This document shows, in pieces, positions 1 to 7,945 of a stretch of DNA of 12,412 nucleotides. The stretch is from Bacteroidales bacterium UBA1628 (lineage in GTDB: Bacteria > Bacteroidota > Bacteroidia > Bacteroidales > UBA932): contig DCMG01000067.1 in NCBI GenBank assembly GCA_002321335.1, positions 2,095 through 14,506 of the forward strand, in the 5' to 3' direction. Position 1 is the stretch's first letter; the number at the start of each line of letters is the position of its first letter. The position numbers were made by a program, and so were the translations under genes. Under the pieces are notes generated by a model, which worked only from the letters and a program-made list of their open reading frames with translations, had not been told where the DNA came from and did not search any database.

Positions 1-1846
1 ATGTGGACACCGAGAAGTGCTGCCCGAAACCGGCCATGAAGGAAGCTTCGTCTGAATATGACGGACGCAAGTCTGGATCTCCGACCGTATAGGTGTGCGC
101 ATCGACAAAGTACTCAACCGGATTGAGAGTGTTGTAGCTTGGACGCTGGATCCTTCTGGTGTAGGAAACCGAAAAGCGAAGCGCCGCGGACGGATTGAAT
201 CCGACGAAAGCGGTCGGGAACAGGTCGAAGTAGCTGCGCTTGCTTTGGTCTCCGGCTGTGATCCAATCACCGAGAGAGTTGGTATATTCACCCCTCAATC
301 CAGCCTTGGCCGACCATTTGGGACCAAACTGAGCAGCGAGAGAGAAGTAGGCGGCGCCTATGTTCTCGCGGTATTTGAATCTTGTGCCGGTGTTGACGGC
401 GGACGGACCGGTCTCCATTCTTGATGTCGTGTTGGCCGTCTTGGACAACGCCCACTTCGCGCCGGCCTCCAGTCTGGCGAATTTGAACACGGTAGCCTCA
501 TAGTCGGCCTTAGCGGACCAGATGTTCACCTTGTTGTCAGAGTCCACAAGCCTTGTGGAAGGGATCCATTCCGACGCGGCCAGTGTACGGGTAAAGGTCT
601 TCTGGTCGTTCGCTGTCGTGTTGGCGTTGTGATAGTAGTCCACATTCAACGTAAGTTCAGAGTTCGTCGCCTCGTCAAAGATGTGGGTAAAGTTAAGGTT
701 TCCGTTGGTCTGACGGCTCTTGTCCTCGTTCCAAGTCGTGGACTCAGCCCTTTCGATCTCCTTGTTCCCAAGGGTCTGGGTGGTGACATTGTTGTCCCTG
801 TCTGACTTCTGGACATTACGAGAACCCGGGATGTTGACAATGAAGCCCAACGTGTTCTTCTTGTCGATGAACCAGTCGTTTCCGAAACGCACCTGCCAGT
901 TGCCGAAGCGATCCCGTTGGAGCGACTTGGCACGGATCTCAAACGGAGTTTCGTTCTGCATCAGTTTGTTGTCTATGTCAAGATCTATGTCCATGTCATA
1001 AATTCCCTGATAAGCAGAGACAAACGTGTTGGTCTTGGCTGTCCTGTAGCTGATGTTGCCGTTGAGACTCTCACGCATGAGGAAACGGTCCGTGCTTCCG
1101 AAGTACATGCCTCCGTCGTCAGTACCGATCTCTCCGTTCAGGCCGGACATTAGATTGCGCTTTGTCTTGATGTTGATTATTCCGCCCTGACCCTCGGCGT
1201 CATATTTAGCTGAAGGATGCTCCATCAACTCAAACTTCTCGATGGACGAGCCGGAAGTCGATCTAAGCAGAGCCTCGAGCCCTTTGCCGTCAAGATAGGA
1301 CGGACGTCCGTCGATCCAAATCTGGACTGCCTTGCCGTTCAGCGTCACCTTGCCGTCCTTGTCGATCATCACACCTGGAGCCTTCTTGATGAGCTCAAGA
1401 GCGTTGCTGCCTTGAGCGAACGCGCTTTGGGAGACGTTCATCACCAGTTTGTCGATCTTCATCTCGACAAGTTTGACACGCTCGGTGACGGTCGCGCCGG
1501 AAAGCATCTGAGTGTCCTCTGACATATTCAAAGGTTCAATTTCATTAAGACCGGCAACGACAGTCACTGTCTTGCTGAAATCTGAATAGCCGATAAGGGA
1601 AGCCTTAAGGATGTACTCGCCCGGGGCGGCCTGAAGGGAATATATTCCTTTATCATCACAAGTAGTACCAGAAACCAAAGTGCTGTCAGCCTTCATTAGG
1701 GCGACAGTCACCCAACCAAGCGGCTCACCGGTGTTCTTGTCGCACACCGAACCTCTGATCTCAGAAGTGTTCTGTCTGGCCGCATCCGCATTGATTCCGC
1801 AAAGGATCGCCACGACGGCAATCACAAGTAATCTAAATCTTGTCAT
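1..1846 (-). CDS. Outer-membrane beta-barrel protein, TonB-dependent-receptor-like (partial, 3' end off the left edge)
   Basis: The frame stays open from the ATG at 1846 down to the left edge, giving 615 codons with the C-terminus missing. Residues 1-22 (MTRFRLLVIAVVAILCGINA...) form a signal peptide. Residues ~28-110 look like a carboxypeptidase-regulatory-like beta-sandwich (EIRGSVCDKNTGEPLGWVTV). A plug-like region follows at ~115-230, with LELIKKAPGV, IWIDGRPSYLDGKGLEALL and YDAEGQGGIINIKTKR. The rest is barrel, including RIQRPSYNTLNP and GDPDLRPSYSDE near the end, which is typical of the OMP_b-brl_3 family. Such proteins sit in the outer membrane and probably take up an unidentified ligand with TonB; the substrate cannot be read from the sequence. 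The gene is transcribed away from the protease/SusCD operon and has its own consensus promoter, so a shared function is not shown. It differs from SusC, lacking the LIIVDGAPYDGG-type signature and having a shorter plug. I am confident of the family class, not the cargo. Confidence 0.88.
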   Translation of the reverse strand, partial: MTRFRLLVIAVVAILCGINADAARQNTSEIRGSVCDKNTGEPLGWVTVALMKADSTLVSGTTCDDKGIYSLQAAPGEYILKASLIGYSDFSKTVTVVAGLNEIEPLNMSEDTQMLSGATVTERVKLVEMKIDKLVMNVSQSAFAQGSNALELIKKAPGVMIDKDGKVTLNGKAVQIWIDGRPSYLDGKGLEALLRSTSGSSIEKFELMEHPSAKYDAEGQGGIINIKTKRNLMSGLNGEIGTDDGGMYFGSTDRFLMRESLNGNISYRTAKTNTFVSAYQGIYDMDIDLDIDNKLMQNETPFEIRAKSLQRDRFGNWQVRFGNDWFIDKKNTLGFIVNIPGSRNVQKSDRDNNVTTQTLGNKEIERAESTTWNEDKSRQTNGNLNFTHIFDEATNSELTLNVDYYHNANTTANDQKTFTRTLAASEWIPSTRLVDSDNKVNIWSAKADYEATVFKFARLEAGAKWALSKTANTTSRMETGPSAVNTGTRFKYRENIGAAYFSLAAQFGPKWSAKAGLRGEYTNSLGDWITAGDQSKRSYFDLFPTAFVGFNPSAALRFSVSYTRRIQRPSYNTLNPVEYFVDAHTYTVGDPDLRPSYSDEASFMAGFGQHFSVST

Positions 1847-1870
1847 CTTCGTTTTCACTTTATCACGGTG

Positions 1871-1899
1871 CAAAGTTACTATGAGATTTCCTTCACCAA
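1871..1899 (-). promoter_or_regulatory. Bacteroidota-type promoter for the leftward barrel gene
   Basis: On the minus strand, TTG (1899-1897) is followed after 18 bp by TAACTTTG (1878-1871). This matches the Bacteroidota primary-sigma pattern of a TTG/TTTG -33 element and a TAnnTTTG -7 element. Transcription would begin near 1864, leaving a leader of about 20 nt before the ATG at 1846. The position, exact -7 match and spacing all fit, but no transcript data are available. Confidence 0.6.
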
Positions 1900-2052
1900 T
1901 CAATTCAAAGCGGACAATCATAATCCACAATTCTCTGGATATCAAAGGCTAAAGCACAGACAACGTGGACAACACCCATGCTGGACGACTTCACGCGCGA
2001 AAATTCCACCGCTTATCCATGACAAGGGATGTTCTGTGGCATCCGGCCAAAA

Positions 2053-2069
2053 TATTCAATAATTGAATA
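2053..2069. promoter_or_regulatory. Perfect inverted repeat, possible operator
   Basis: TATTCAAT, one central A, then ATTGAATA form an inverted repeat with 8-bp arms and no mismatch. It lies 82 bp upstream of the ATG of the first operon gene, within AT-rich DNA. The size and symmetry would suit a dimeric regulator, but AT-rich palindromes can arise by chance and no regulator gene is present in the window. Confidence 0.3.
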
Positions 2070-2151
2070 ATTAATCATCACAAACTATTGCACAATTTGC
2101 GGAATTTTCTGAAATTGCAGTCAAATTTAACGGAGTTAACACTTGAGACTA

Positions 2152-4266
2152 ATGATTCGGGAAACTCTCTCTCGCATTCTATGTTTGCTAACCATTTGGT
2201 CAGCCTGTGCTTCAGCGCCATCAGCCCTTGCCGGTCCGGCCCGTCCCGGCATCATCACCGTGACTAATGGAGATGGGTCAAAAATCAATATTCGCGTCCA
2301 CGGAGATGAGTTCCGCCACTATGTCACGACAGAGGAAGGATATTCTTTGGCAGTGGACGCCGATGGGGACTGGGCTTTCGCAAGACTTGGAAGCGATGGT
2401 CTTCTGGTTCCGACATCCGTCAAGGCCAAGCCCGTCAGCAGACTTACGGAATCAGAGCGAAAGATTCTTGGTCAATCACTGCGCAAAGGAGTTCAGCCGA
2501 CAACTCTGACCCCGCTGCAGAAAAGATTGCTTGAATCGACGCGGGCATATTCACCGCTGACACGCTCCGGCGAGGTTTCTGATTGCATTCCTCCGCTTCT
2601 GGGCGGGACCTCGTGGAAGCCGACAGGAGAAAAGAAGATTCTGGTGCTTCTGGCGGAATTTCCCGACCTTTCGTTCACGGAAGGAAGCAACTCCGCATTC
2701 AATAATCTATTGAATTCCCAAAACTACACAAAGGGAGGAGCCACCGGAAGCGTATGGCAGTACTATTATGACAATTCCAACAATAAGTTCAGTCCGGAGT
2801 TCACCGTGGCGGGACCGTACAGACTTTCCAAGGAGAGGAAATACTATAAGGACAGACCGGAAGAGATGGTCTCCGAAGTTGCCCGCCTGGCCGACCCTGA
2901 TGTGGATTTCAGCCAATTCGCCGAGAACGGAATGGCTCACGACATATTCGTGTACTACTCAGGAGGAGCTGAAAGCACCGGTGACCCGAACGGAATCTGG
3001 CCGCACCGCAGCACGATTAACGGTCTGTCTCTGGACGGTGTGACAATCCCTGGCTACGCTTGCAGTTCCGAGCTGGAGCCTGGCGTGGCAGGAAACAACA
3101 CCCTTGCGGCCATCGGATCGTTTTGCCATGAGTTCGGGCACATCATCGGACTGCCGGACCTCTATGACACCGACACGGGGGACAACAACGATGCGGACAC
3201 CCCATCATTCTTTTCTCTGATGGCACACGGAACCTACAACAACGGCAGCCGAACCCCGCCGGCGCTCAGCATCCTGGAAAGATGGATGATGGGCTGGGCG
3301 GAACCTGAGATCCTGCAGAGCACAGGGGAATATACCCTCCCGGCCATCACCGACGGCAAAGGCTACCTCATCAAGACAGAGTCTGACGGGGACTACTTCC
3401 TGCTGGAATGCCGTGGAGCCGGGAAGAACGAATGGGACAAAAAGGAATATCTCGACTACTACGGGCAAGGTTCCGACTGGGGGCTTGTCATCTATCACGT
3501 CAGAAACGAGACCAACAGCTGGATCGGAAACAGGGTGAACACCAGCCGGGGTAACGAACATTACAAGATTTTCTATTCCAATCCCAACTCTAAAAACGGT
3601 TACGCGCCACAATACCTGCCGGATCACTGTTTCTTTCCTGGAGGGAACAATGTGACGTCGATCCACAGCGACAACTCGTCCAAGTTCCTGGCCGCCAACG
3701 GGAAGAAGGCCATGGCCGAGATTCCGTCGATAAGGCTTGACGCGGCGGACGGTTCGGTAAGGCTATCTGTCACAGAGCGAGGTGGAGACATCTCTGACAT
3801 CAAGTCAAGCACCTTCCAGCACGACATCCTTCTCAGCTGGAAAGACGACCTTTCCTCCGTCTGGACAGTCGAGTGGAAGCCGGAAGGCAACGATGGCAAG
3901 ACAAAATCAATCTCCGGACTGACTTCGCCAGAGGTGCACATCCCTCTGCTGAAGGATGCAAGCGACTATGTGATCACCATCACCGGTGACAAGGACAGCA
4001 GGTCTTCCCTGACTCTGAAAACCGAGAAATCCGGATCAGGATTCCCGAGGATCCAATTATCAAAGAAAAACCCGACATCGGAGGACAAGGTCTTGATGAT
4101 GCTGGTTGACTGCGGTGAGGCAAGTGACATCCAATGGACAGTTGACGGGGGCAAATCTGACGGCTACGTCAACCTGCGCAAAGGCGAACATTACGTCCAG
4201 GCTGTAATGACAAAGCCTAACGGCACCACCGAATATTTCGCCAGATACATAAATGTCATACTGTAA
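2152..4266 (+). CDS. Secreted M6 family (immune-inhibitor-A-like) zinc metalloprotease
   Basis: This 704-residue protein is a zinc endopeptidase probably exported from the cytoplasm. From the ATG at 2152, residues 1-27 form a signal peptide (CLLTIWSA... ending ALA before GPARPG). Residues ~30-150 form a propeptide-like region. The catalytic domain starts near residue 160 (KKILVLLAEFPDLSF). The zinc motif CHEFGHIIGLPDLYD gives H326, E327 and H330, with D336 in the usual position of the third ligand, and SLMAHG at ~355-360 fits the Met-turn. After ~545 come an FN3-like segment and a final Ig-like segment, possibly for substrate binding. No lipobox and no obvious type IX secretion C-terminal domain is seen. 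An upstream in-frame TTG (2143) would add three residues and has GGAG 7 bp before it, but ATG is preferred. It is the first gene of the six-gene operon, which suggests it produces peptides for the downstream SusCD pair. The protease class is firm; its natural substrate is unknown. Confidence 0.92.
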   Translation: MIRETLSRILCLLTIWSACASAPSALAGPARPGIITVTNGDGSKINIRVHGDEFRHYVTTEEGYSLAVDADGDWAFARLGSDGLLVPTSVKAKPVSRLTESERKILGQSLRKGVQPTTLTPLQKRLLESTRAYSPLTRSGEVSDCIPPLLGGTSWKPTGEKKILVLLAEFPDLSFTEGSNSAFNNLLNSQNYTKGGATGSVWQYYYDNSNNKFSPEFTVAGPYRLSKERKYYKDRPEEMVSEVARLADPDVDFSQFAENGMAHDIFVYYSGGAESTGDPNGIWPHRSTINGLSLDGVTIPGYACSSELEPGVAGNNTLAAIGSFCHEFGHIIGLPDLYDTDTGDNNDADTPSFFSLMAHGTYNNGSRTPPALSILERWMMGWAEPEILQSTGEYTLPAITDGKGYLIKTESDGDYFLLECRGAGKNEWDKKEYLDYYGQGSDWGLVIYHVRNETNSWIGNRVNTSRGNEHYKIFYSNPNSKNGYAPQYLPDHCFFPGGNNVTSIHSDNSSKFLAANGKKAMAEIPSIRLDAADGSVRLSVTERGGDISDIKSSTFQHDILLSWKDDLSSVWTVEWKPEGNDGKTKSISGLTSPEVHIPLLKDASDYVITITGDKDSRSSLTLKTEKSGSGFPRIQLSKKNPTSEDKVLMMLVDCGEASDIQWTVDGGKSDGYVNLRKGEHYVQAVMTKPNGTTEYFARYINVIL

Positions 4267-4278
4267 TATTCATTGAAT

Positions 4279-4713
4279 ATGAAACTTACATTCAGAATAT
4301 TCACCGCTTTAATTTCATGCTTCCTCCTTTTCGCCTGCAACGGGAGCAAGGAAGACAACACATTCCGGGAGGAATTTTCCGTCTCCGATGGTTTGGGAAT
4401 ATATCAGGACGGCAAACCGGTGCTGACTTTTCTAAAGAACAAGCACCAATATTACTGCAACCCCTCCGAGGGCATCATGCGGATCATCGACAACGAGGGC
4501 ATGCGCGATGTCACGGTCAAACTCGACGGGATGCCTTCGTCCTCAGGAAAGGTCAGCGGTGTCGTCTCCGGGAACATGGGCATAACGGGATTCAGTTTCA
4601 GCGAGTTGGGAATACTCAAGATTGACAGCAGGACTGTCTGGCTCTGGTCGGACAAGGACAAGGTCGGATTCATCCTCCCCGCGGCTGGACTGCAAACCAC
4701 AAAAGCAAACTAA
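4279..4713 (+). CDS. Small lipoprotein of unknown function
   Basis: This encodes 144 residues starting MKLTFRIFTA, with the lipobox LFAC placing the lipidated cysteine at residue 20, so the mature protein should be membrane-anchored. The mature part looks beta-rich, with alternating polar and hydrophobic residues and a conserved-looking tail (VWLWSDKDKVGFILPAAGL). I do not recognise a named domain. The ATG at 4279 is chosen over the in-frame TTG at 4273 because it gives a cleaner signal peptide and sits in a GAATATGAAA context shared with other operon genes. It begins 12 bp after the protease stop and ends 21 bp before the apparent SusC start, so it is surely cotranscribed with both. It could be an accessory, chaperone or inhibitor of the protease, or a surface subunit of the transporter; nothing in the sequence decides between these. 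Confidence 0.82.
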   Translation: MKLTFRIFTALISCFLLFACNGSKEDNTFREEFSVSDGLGIYQDGKPVLTFLKNKHQYYCNPSEGIMRIIDNEGMRDVTVKLDGMPSSSGKVSGVVSGNMGITGFSFSELGILKIDSRTVWLWSDKDKVGFILPAAGLQTTKAN

Positions 4714-4734
4714 TATATTAATAAATAAGAACGT

Positions 4735-4830
4735 ATGAAAAGATTCTTTGTGTTCTTGTTTTATGTTTCTGGCGGCATTCTCACTTGCGTCGGCCCAGAC
4801 CATAAACATCAAAGGAACCGTCATCGATGA
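4735..4830 (+). other. Out-of-frame natural start of SusC (disrupted signal peptide)
   Basis: The ATG at 4735 opens a 31-codon frame beginning MKRFFVFLF, a typical positively charged and hydrophobic signal-peptide start. It then runs out of the SusC frame and stops at TGA 4828-4830. Deleting one T from the four-T run at 4759-4762 joins it to the SusC frame and yields MKRFFVFLFMFLAAFSLASA before the glutamine of the mature protein. This is either a single-base error in the sequence or a real frameshift. Confidence 0.75.
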
Positions 4831-7800
4831 CAACGGGGAACCGGTCATCGGTGCGTCTGTGATGATCAAGGGAACCTTGAAAGGCGACATCACGGATGTG
4901 AGCGGTCATTTCAGCCTCAGCGGAGTGAAAACAACTGACAAGCTGGCTGTCTCCTGCATCGGAATGATTGCCATGGAGCTTGACCCGCAGCCGGAGATGA
5001 CAATCCACCTGAAAACCGACCAGGAGCAACTGGATGAGGTCCTCGTCGTGGCTTTCGGCCAGCAGACAAAGTCCTCCTTCACGGGATCGGCGGCTGTGGT
5101 CAAGAGCGACGCTCTTGAAAAGAAGCAGCTCACCAACGTTATCAGCGGACTCCAGGGAGAGGTTGCCGGACTTCAGATGACCGGCAACTCCGGCTCCCCT
5201 ACCGCCACGCCGTCCATCGCGATCCGAGGATTCAGTTCCATCAACGCCGGCACATCCCCTCTGATCATCGTGGACGGAGCGCCATACGACGGTGGATGGA
5301 ACAACTTGAATCCTAACGATGTGGAAAGCATCACCGTTCTCAAGGACGCCGCTTCCAACGCCCTCTACGGAGCACGTGGAGCGAACGGTGTGATCATGAT
5401 CACAACTAAGAAAGGCAAGGCTGAGAACGCAGTCGTGACATTGGACGCCAAATGGGGTGTCAACAGCAGGGCAACGCAGGAATATGACCTCATCACCGAC
5501 CCGGGGCAGTACTACGAGATGCATTACCGGGCCTTGTACAACTACAATGTCCGTGACAACGGCCTGTCGGCTTTCGACGCGCACGTGACCGCGAACAACA
5601 CGCTCGGCAAGCCGGCGTCTCAGGGAGGCCTTGGGTACATTGTCTACGCTGTCCCCGAGAATGAATATCTTATCGGAACAAACGGTAGACTCAACCCTCA
5701 CGCCACACTTGGCAATCGTGTCTGCAACGATGGGAAGTTCTACACCCTGCTGCCTGACAACTGGGTAGATGAGGCGTTCCGGAAGAGCCTCCGCCAGGAG
5801 TACAACCTTAACCTGACGGGTGGCAACAACAAGCTGAACTTCTACGGATCCCTCGGTTACCTTAACAACAAGGGAATCGCCTACAACTCTGATTTTGAGC
5901 GTTACACAGCCAGATTCAAGACTGACTACCAAGCCAAGGAATGGCTCAAGGTCGGAGCGAGCATGAGCTACACACACTCGGACCAGAATGACGTGAACGA
6001 TGGAGACAACCTCTTCCTGATGGCATCGGAGATGGCTCCGATCTATCCGGTCTACATCCGCGATGAGAATGGCAAGATCATGACAGACGAGAACGGAAAG
6101 ATGTATGACTACGGCTCCGGAGAGAACGGCGGCGCGAAGCGTCCGGCAAGCATGCTCCCGGCCAGAAATCCGCTCCAGGCCAACGAGTTGAACCAGAACC
6201 GTACTAATGCAAACATCACCACTCTCAACGGTTTCGCTGACATCACCCCTCTTGAGGGACTCAAGATCACATTGAACGGAACAGTCACCGACAATGAGTG
6301 GAACAACACCTCCAAGGTGCAGCCATTCTATGGCAACACCGCCTCCACCTACCCTGGCGGCTACATTTCCAAGACAGCTTACCAGACATTCACGCTGAAC
6401 TTCCAGCAGATAGTGAACTACACCAGGCAGTTCGGCCGCCACAATGTGTCTGTCATGGCCGGTCACGAGAACTACAAGTACAACTACAACTACGTCTGGG
6501 GAGACAAGGAAAACATGTTCTCCTATTTCGGCAGTGATGAACTTAACGGAGCCGTGAAGGTCATCTCCAACGGCAGCTCCACAAGTCGCTACAACACCGA
6601 GGGCTGGTTCTCTCGCGCCATGTACAATTTCGACGAGAAGTACTTCCTTTCGGCCTCCTACCGCCGCGACGCGTCATCCAGATTCCATCCGGACCACAGA
6701 TGGGGTAATTTCTACTCAGTCGGCGGAGCTTGGACAATGAACAAGGAGAACTGGTTCGATGTCAGCTGGATCGACATGCTCAAGGTCAAGGCCTCTTGGG
6801 GCCAGCAGGGAAACGACGCTATCGGCGATTTCAGGTACACCGACACATATTCCATAAACAACGTCGACGGCAAGGTCGCTCTCGTCCAGAGCAGCGTCGG
6901 CAACCCTGACATCACATGGGAGACCAACAGCAACTTCAACACAGGCCTTGAGTTTGAGATATTCAAAAGCAGGATCTCCGGAAGCGTTGAATATTTCCGC
7001 CGCAAGACAACCGACATGCTCTGCTTCGTCTACGTTCCTATGTCCGGAGGCTACGGCGGATCCTACGACAATGTGGGTGACATGATGAACAAAGGCGTGG
7101 AGCTCGACCTGCATTTCAATGTACTCAGGACAAAGGACTTCAACTGGGACATCAACCTGAACGCCACTCACTACAGGAACAAGGTGCTGATGCTCCAGGA
7201 AGACAACAAGAAGAACATTCTGGATGGTCATCCAGGCTATGTCAACGGATCTTATTTCTACGGCGAGGGTCTGTCAGTGCATACATTCCGCCTGAAGAAG
7301 TACGCCGGAGTGTCGGCGAGCGGAGAGTCACAATGGTACCAGGTAGATGAGAGCACCGGAGAGACCACTGTCACCACTTCCAACTCCAACGCGACCTATT
7401 TCAACTGCGGCACTTCTGATCCCGATCTCTATGGAGGATTCAACACCACCCTTAGTTTCAAGGGATTCGATCTCTCGGTAAACTTCAACTACAGCATCGG
7501 GGGCAAGGCCATAGACTATGGCTACATGGCATTCATGACCAACCCGTCCAACGGCTACACCGGTTTCGCGTTCCACAAGGATCTGCTTGACGCATGGTCC
7601 GAGACCAACACAAACTCCAACATTCCTCGGTTCCAATACGCCGTCAAGGATGAGGACACAAGCTCGGCCGGCCTTTCCGACAGGTTCCTGACCGACGCCA
7701 GCACTCTGACTCTCCAAACAATCAACCTCGGCTACACCCTGCCTAAGAATTGGGTCTCCAAGATTGGCCTGAGCAACCTCAGAATCTATGTTTCTGGCGA

Positions 7801-7924
7801 CAATCTCTACTACTGGAGCAAGCGCAAGGGTTTCGACCCTCGCGGAAGCTTCTGGGGAGCCACATCGACATCGTCATATTCGCCGATCCGCACGTTCACC
7901 GGCGGCCTCACGATCCAGTTCTAG
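4748..7924 (+). CDS. SusC/RagA family TonB-dependent outer-membrane transporter (start frameshifted)
   Basis: The open frame gives 1058 residues from a TTG, within the usual SusC range of about 1000-1100. Residues ~18-90 are the carboxypeptidase-regulatory-like domain (INIKGTVIDDNGEPVIGASV). A TonB-box-like stretch, DEVLVVAFG, lies at 97-104. The plug (~105-225) includes the SusC/RagA signature SPLIIVDGAPYDGG followed by DVESITVLKDAASNALYGARGANG. The rest is a 22-strand-type barrel ending in TGGLTIQF with a terminal phenylalanine. Together with the next gene it should form the SusCD pedal-bin importer in the outer membrane. The TTG at 4748 and the ATG at 4763 both give poor, uncharged export signals; the good start at 4735 is one base out of frame. 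Otherwise the frame is intact to the stop. Association with an M6 protease and the lack of any glycosidase make peptides a plausible cargo, as for RagAB, but this is inferred. Confidence 0.93.
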   Translation: MCSCFMFLAAFSLASAQTINIKGTVIDDNGEPVIGASVMIKGTLKGDITDVSGHFSLSGVKTTDKLAVSCIGMIAMELDPQPEMTIHLKTDQEQLDEVLVVAFGQQTKSSFTGSAAVVKSDALEKKQLTNVISGLQGEVAGLQMTGNSGSPTATPSIAIRGFSSINAGTSPLIIVDGAPYDGGWNNLNPNDVESITVLKDAASNALYGARGANGVIMITTKKGKAENAVVTLDAKWGVNSRATQEYDLITDPGQYYEMHYRALYNYNVRDNGLSAFDAHVTANNTLGKPASQGGLGYIVYAVPENEYLIGTNGRLNPHATLGNRVCNDGKFYTLLPDNWVDEAFRKSLRQEYNLNLTGGNNKLNFYGSLGYLNNKGIAYNSDFERYTARFKTDYQAKEWLKVGASMSYTHSDQNDVNDGDNLFLMASEMAPIYPVYIRDENGKIMTDENGKMYDYGSGENGGAKRPASMLPARNPLQANELNQNRTNANITTLNGFADITPLEGLKITLNGTVTDNEWNNTSKVQPFYGNTASTYPGGYISKTAYQTFTLNFQQIVNYTRQFGRHNVSVMAGHENYKYNYNYVWGDKENMFSYFGSDELNGAVKVISNGSSTSRYNTEGWFSRAMYNFDEKYFLSASYRRDASSRFHPDHRWGNFYSVGGAWTMNKENWFDVSWIDMLKVKASWGQQGNDAIGDFRYTDTYSINNVDGKVALVQSSVGNPDITWETNSNFNTGLEFEIFKSRISGSVEYFRRKTTDMLCFVYVPMSGGYGGSYDNVGDMMNKGVELDLHFNVLRTKDFNWDINLNATHYRNKVLMLQEDNKKNILDGHPGYVNGSYFYGEGLSVHTFRLKKYAGVSASGESQWYQVDESTGETTVTTSNSNATYFNCGTSDPDLYGGFNTTLSFKGFDLSVNFNYSIGGKAIDYGYMAFMTNPSNGYTGFAFHKDLLDAWSETNTNSNIPRFQYAVKDEDTSSAGLSDRFLTDASTLTLQTINLGYTLPKNWVSKIGLSNLRIYVSGDNLYYWSKRKGFDPRGSFWGATSTSSYSPIRTFTGGLTIQF

Positions 7925-7945
7925 TGTGAAAACTTTTAAGAGACA

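Larger units (their letters stand above)
1847..2151. other. Divergent intergenic region
   Basis: About 305 bp separate the leftward barrel gene from the rightward operon. The left part carries the leftward promoter. The right part (about 2050-2130) is AT-rich, as expected for the control region of the rightward operon, and holds a 17-bp palindrome. No exact TAnnTTTG box was found on the plus strand here, so the operon promoter is not pinned down; TTTG at 2096-2099 is only a weak match. A 64-codon open frame (1868-2062, plus) overlaps the promoter and resembles no known protein, so I do not treat it as a gene. Confidence 0.5.

Noticed and set aside
95..1522. Several plus-strand open frames (95-424, 720-1001, 917-1153, 1217-1522)
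   Set aside because: All are antisense to the continuous minus-strand barrel gene, which shows recognisable plug and barrel motifs over the whole stretch.
1680..2062. Plus-strand open frames of 90 and 64 codons across the divergent region
   Set aside because: They overlap the N-terminus and promoter of the barrel gene, lack any recognisable family features, and have no convincing translation-start context.
2092..2099. Possible -7 element ending TTTG for the rightward operon
   Set aside because: Only the TTTG half matches; the TA is missing and no TTG lies at the expected spacing, so no promoter is called.
3205..3666. 153-codon minus-strand open frame inside the M6 protease gene
   Set aside because: It is antisense to the protease coding sequence just downstream of the zinc motif; no domain or signal peptide is recognisable.
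4711..4720. TAATATATTA palindrome between the small lipoprotein and SusC genes
   Set aside because: It is ten bases of pure A/T overlapping a stop codon, easily expected by chance, and no -33/-7 pair is seen beside it.
4781..6466. 561-codon open frame on the minus strand opposite SusC
   Set aside because: It lies entirely antisense to a clear SusC coding sequence, has a Val/Leu/Arg/Ser-rich composition with no recognisable domain or signal, and is explained by the GC-rich codon use of SusC.
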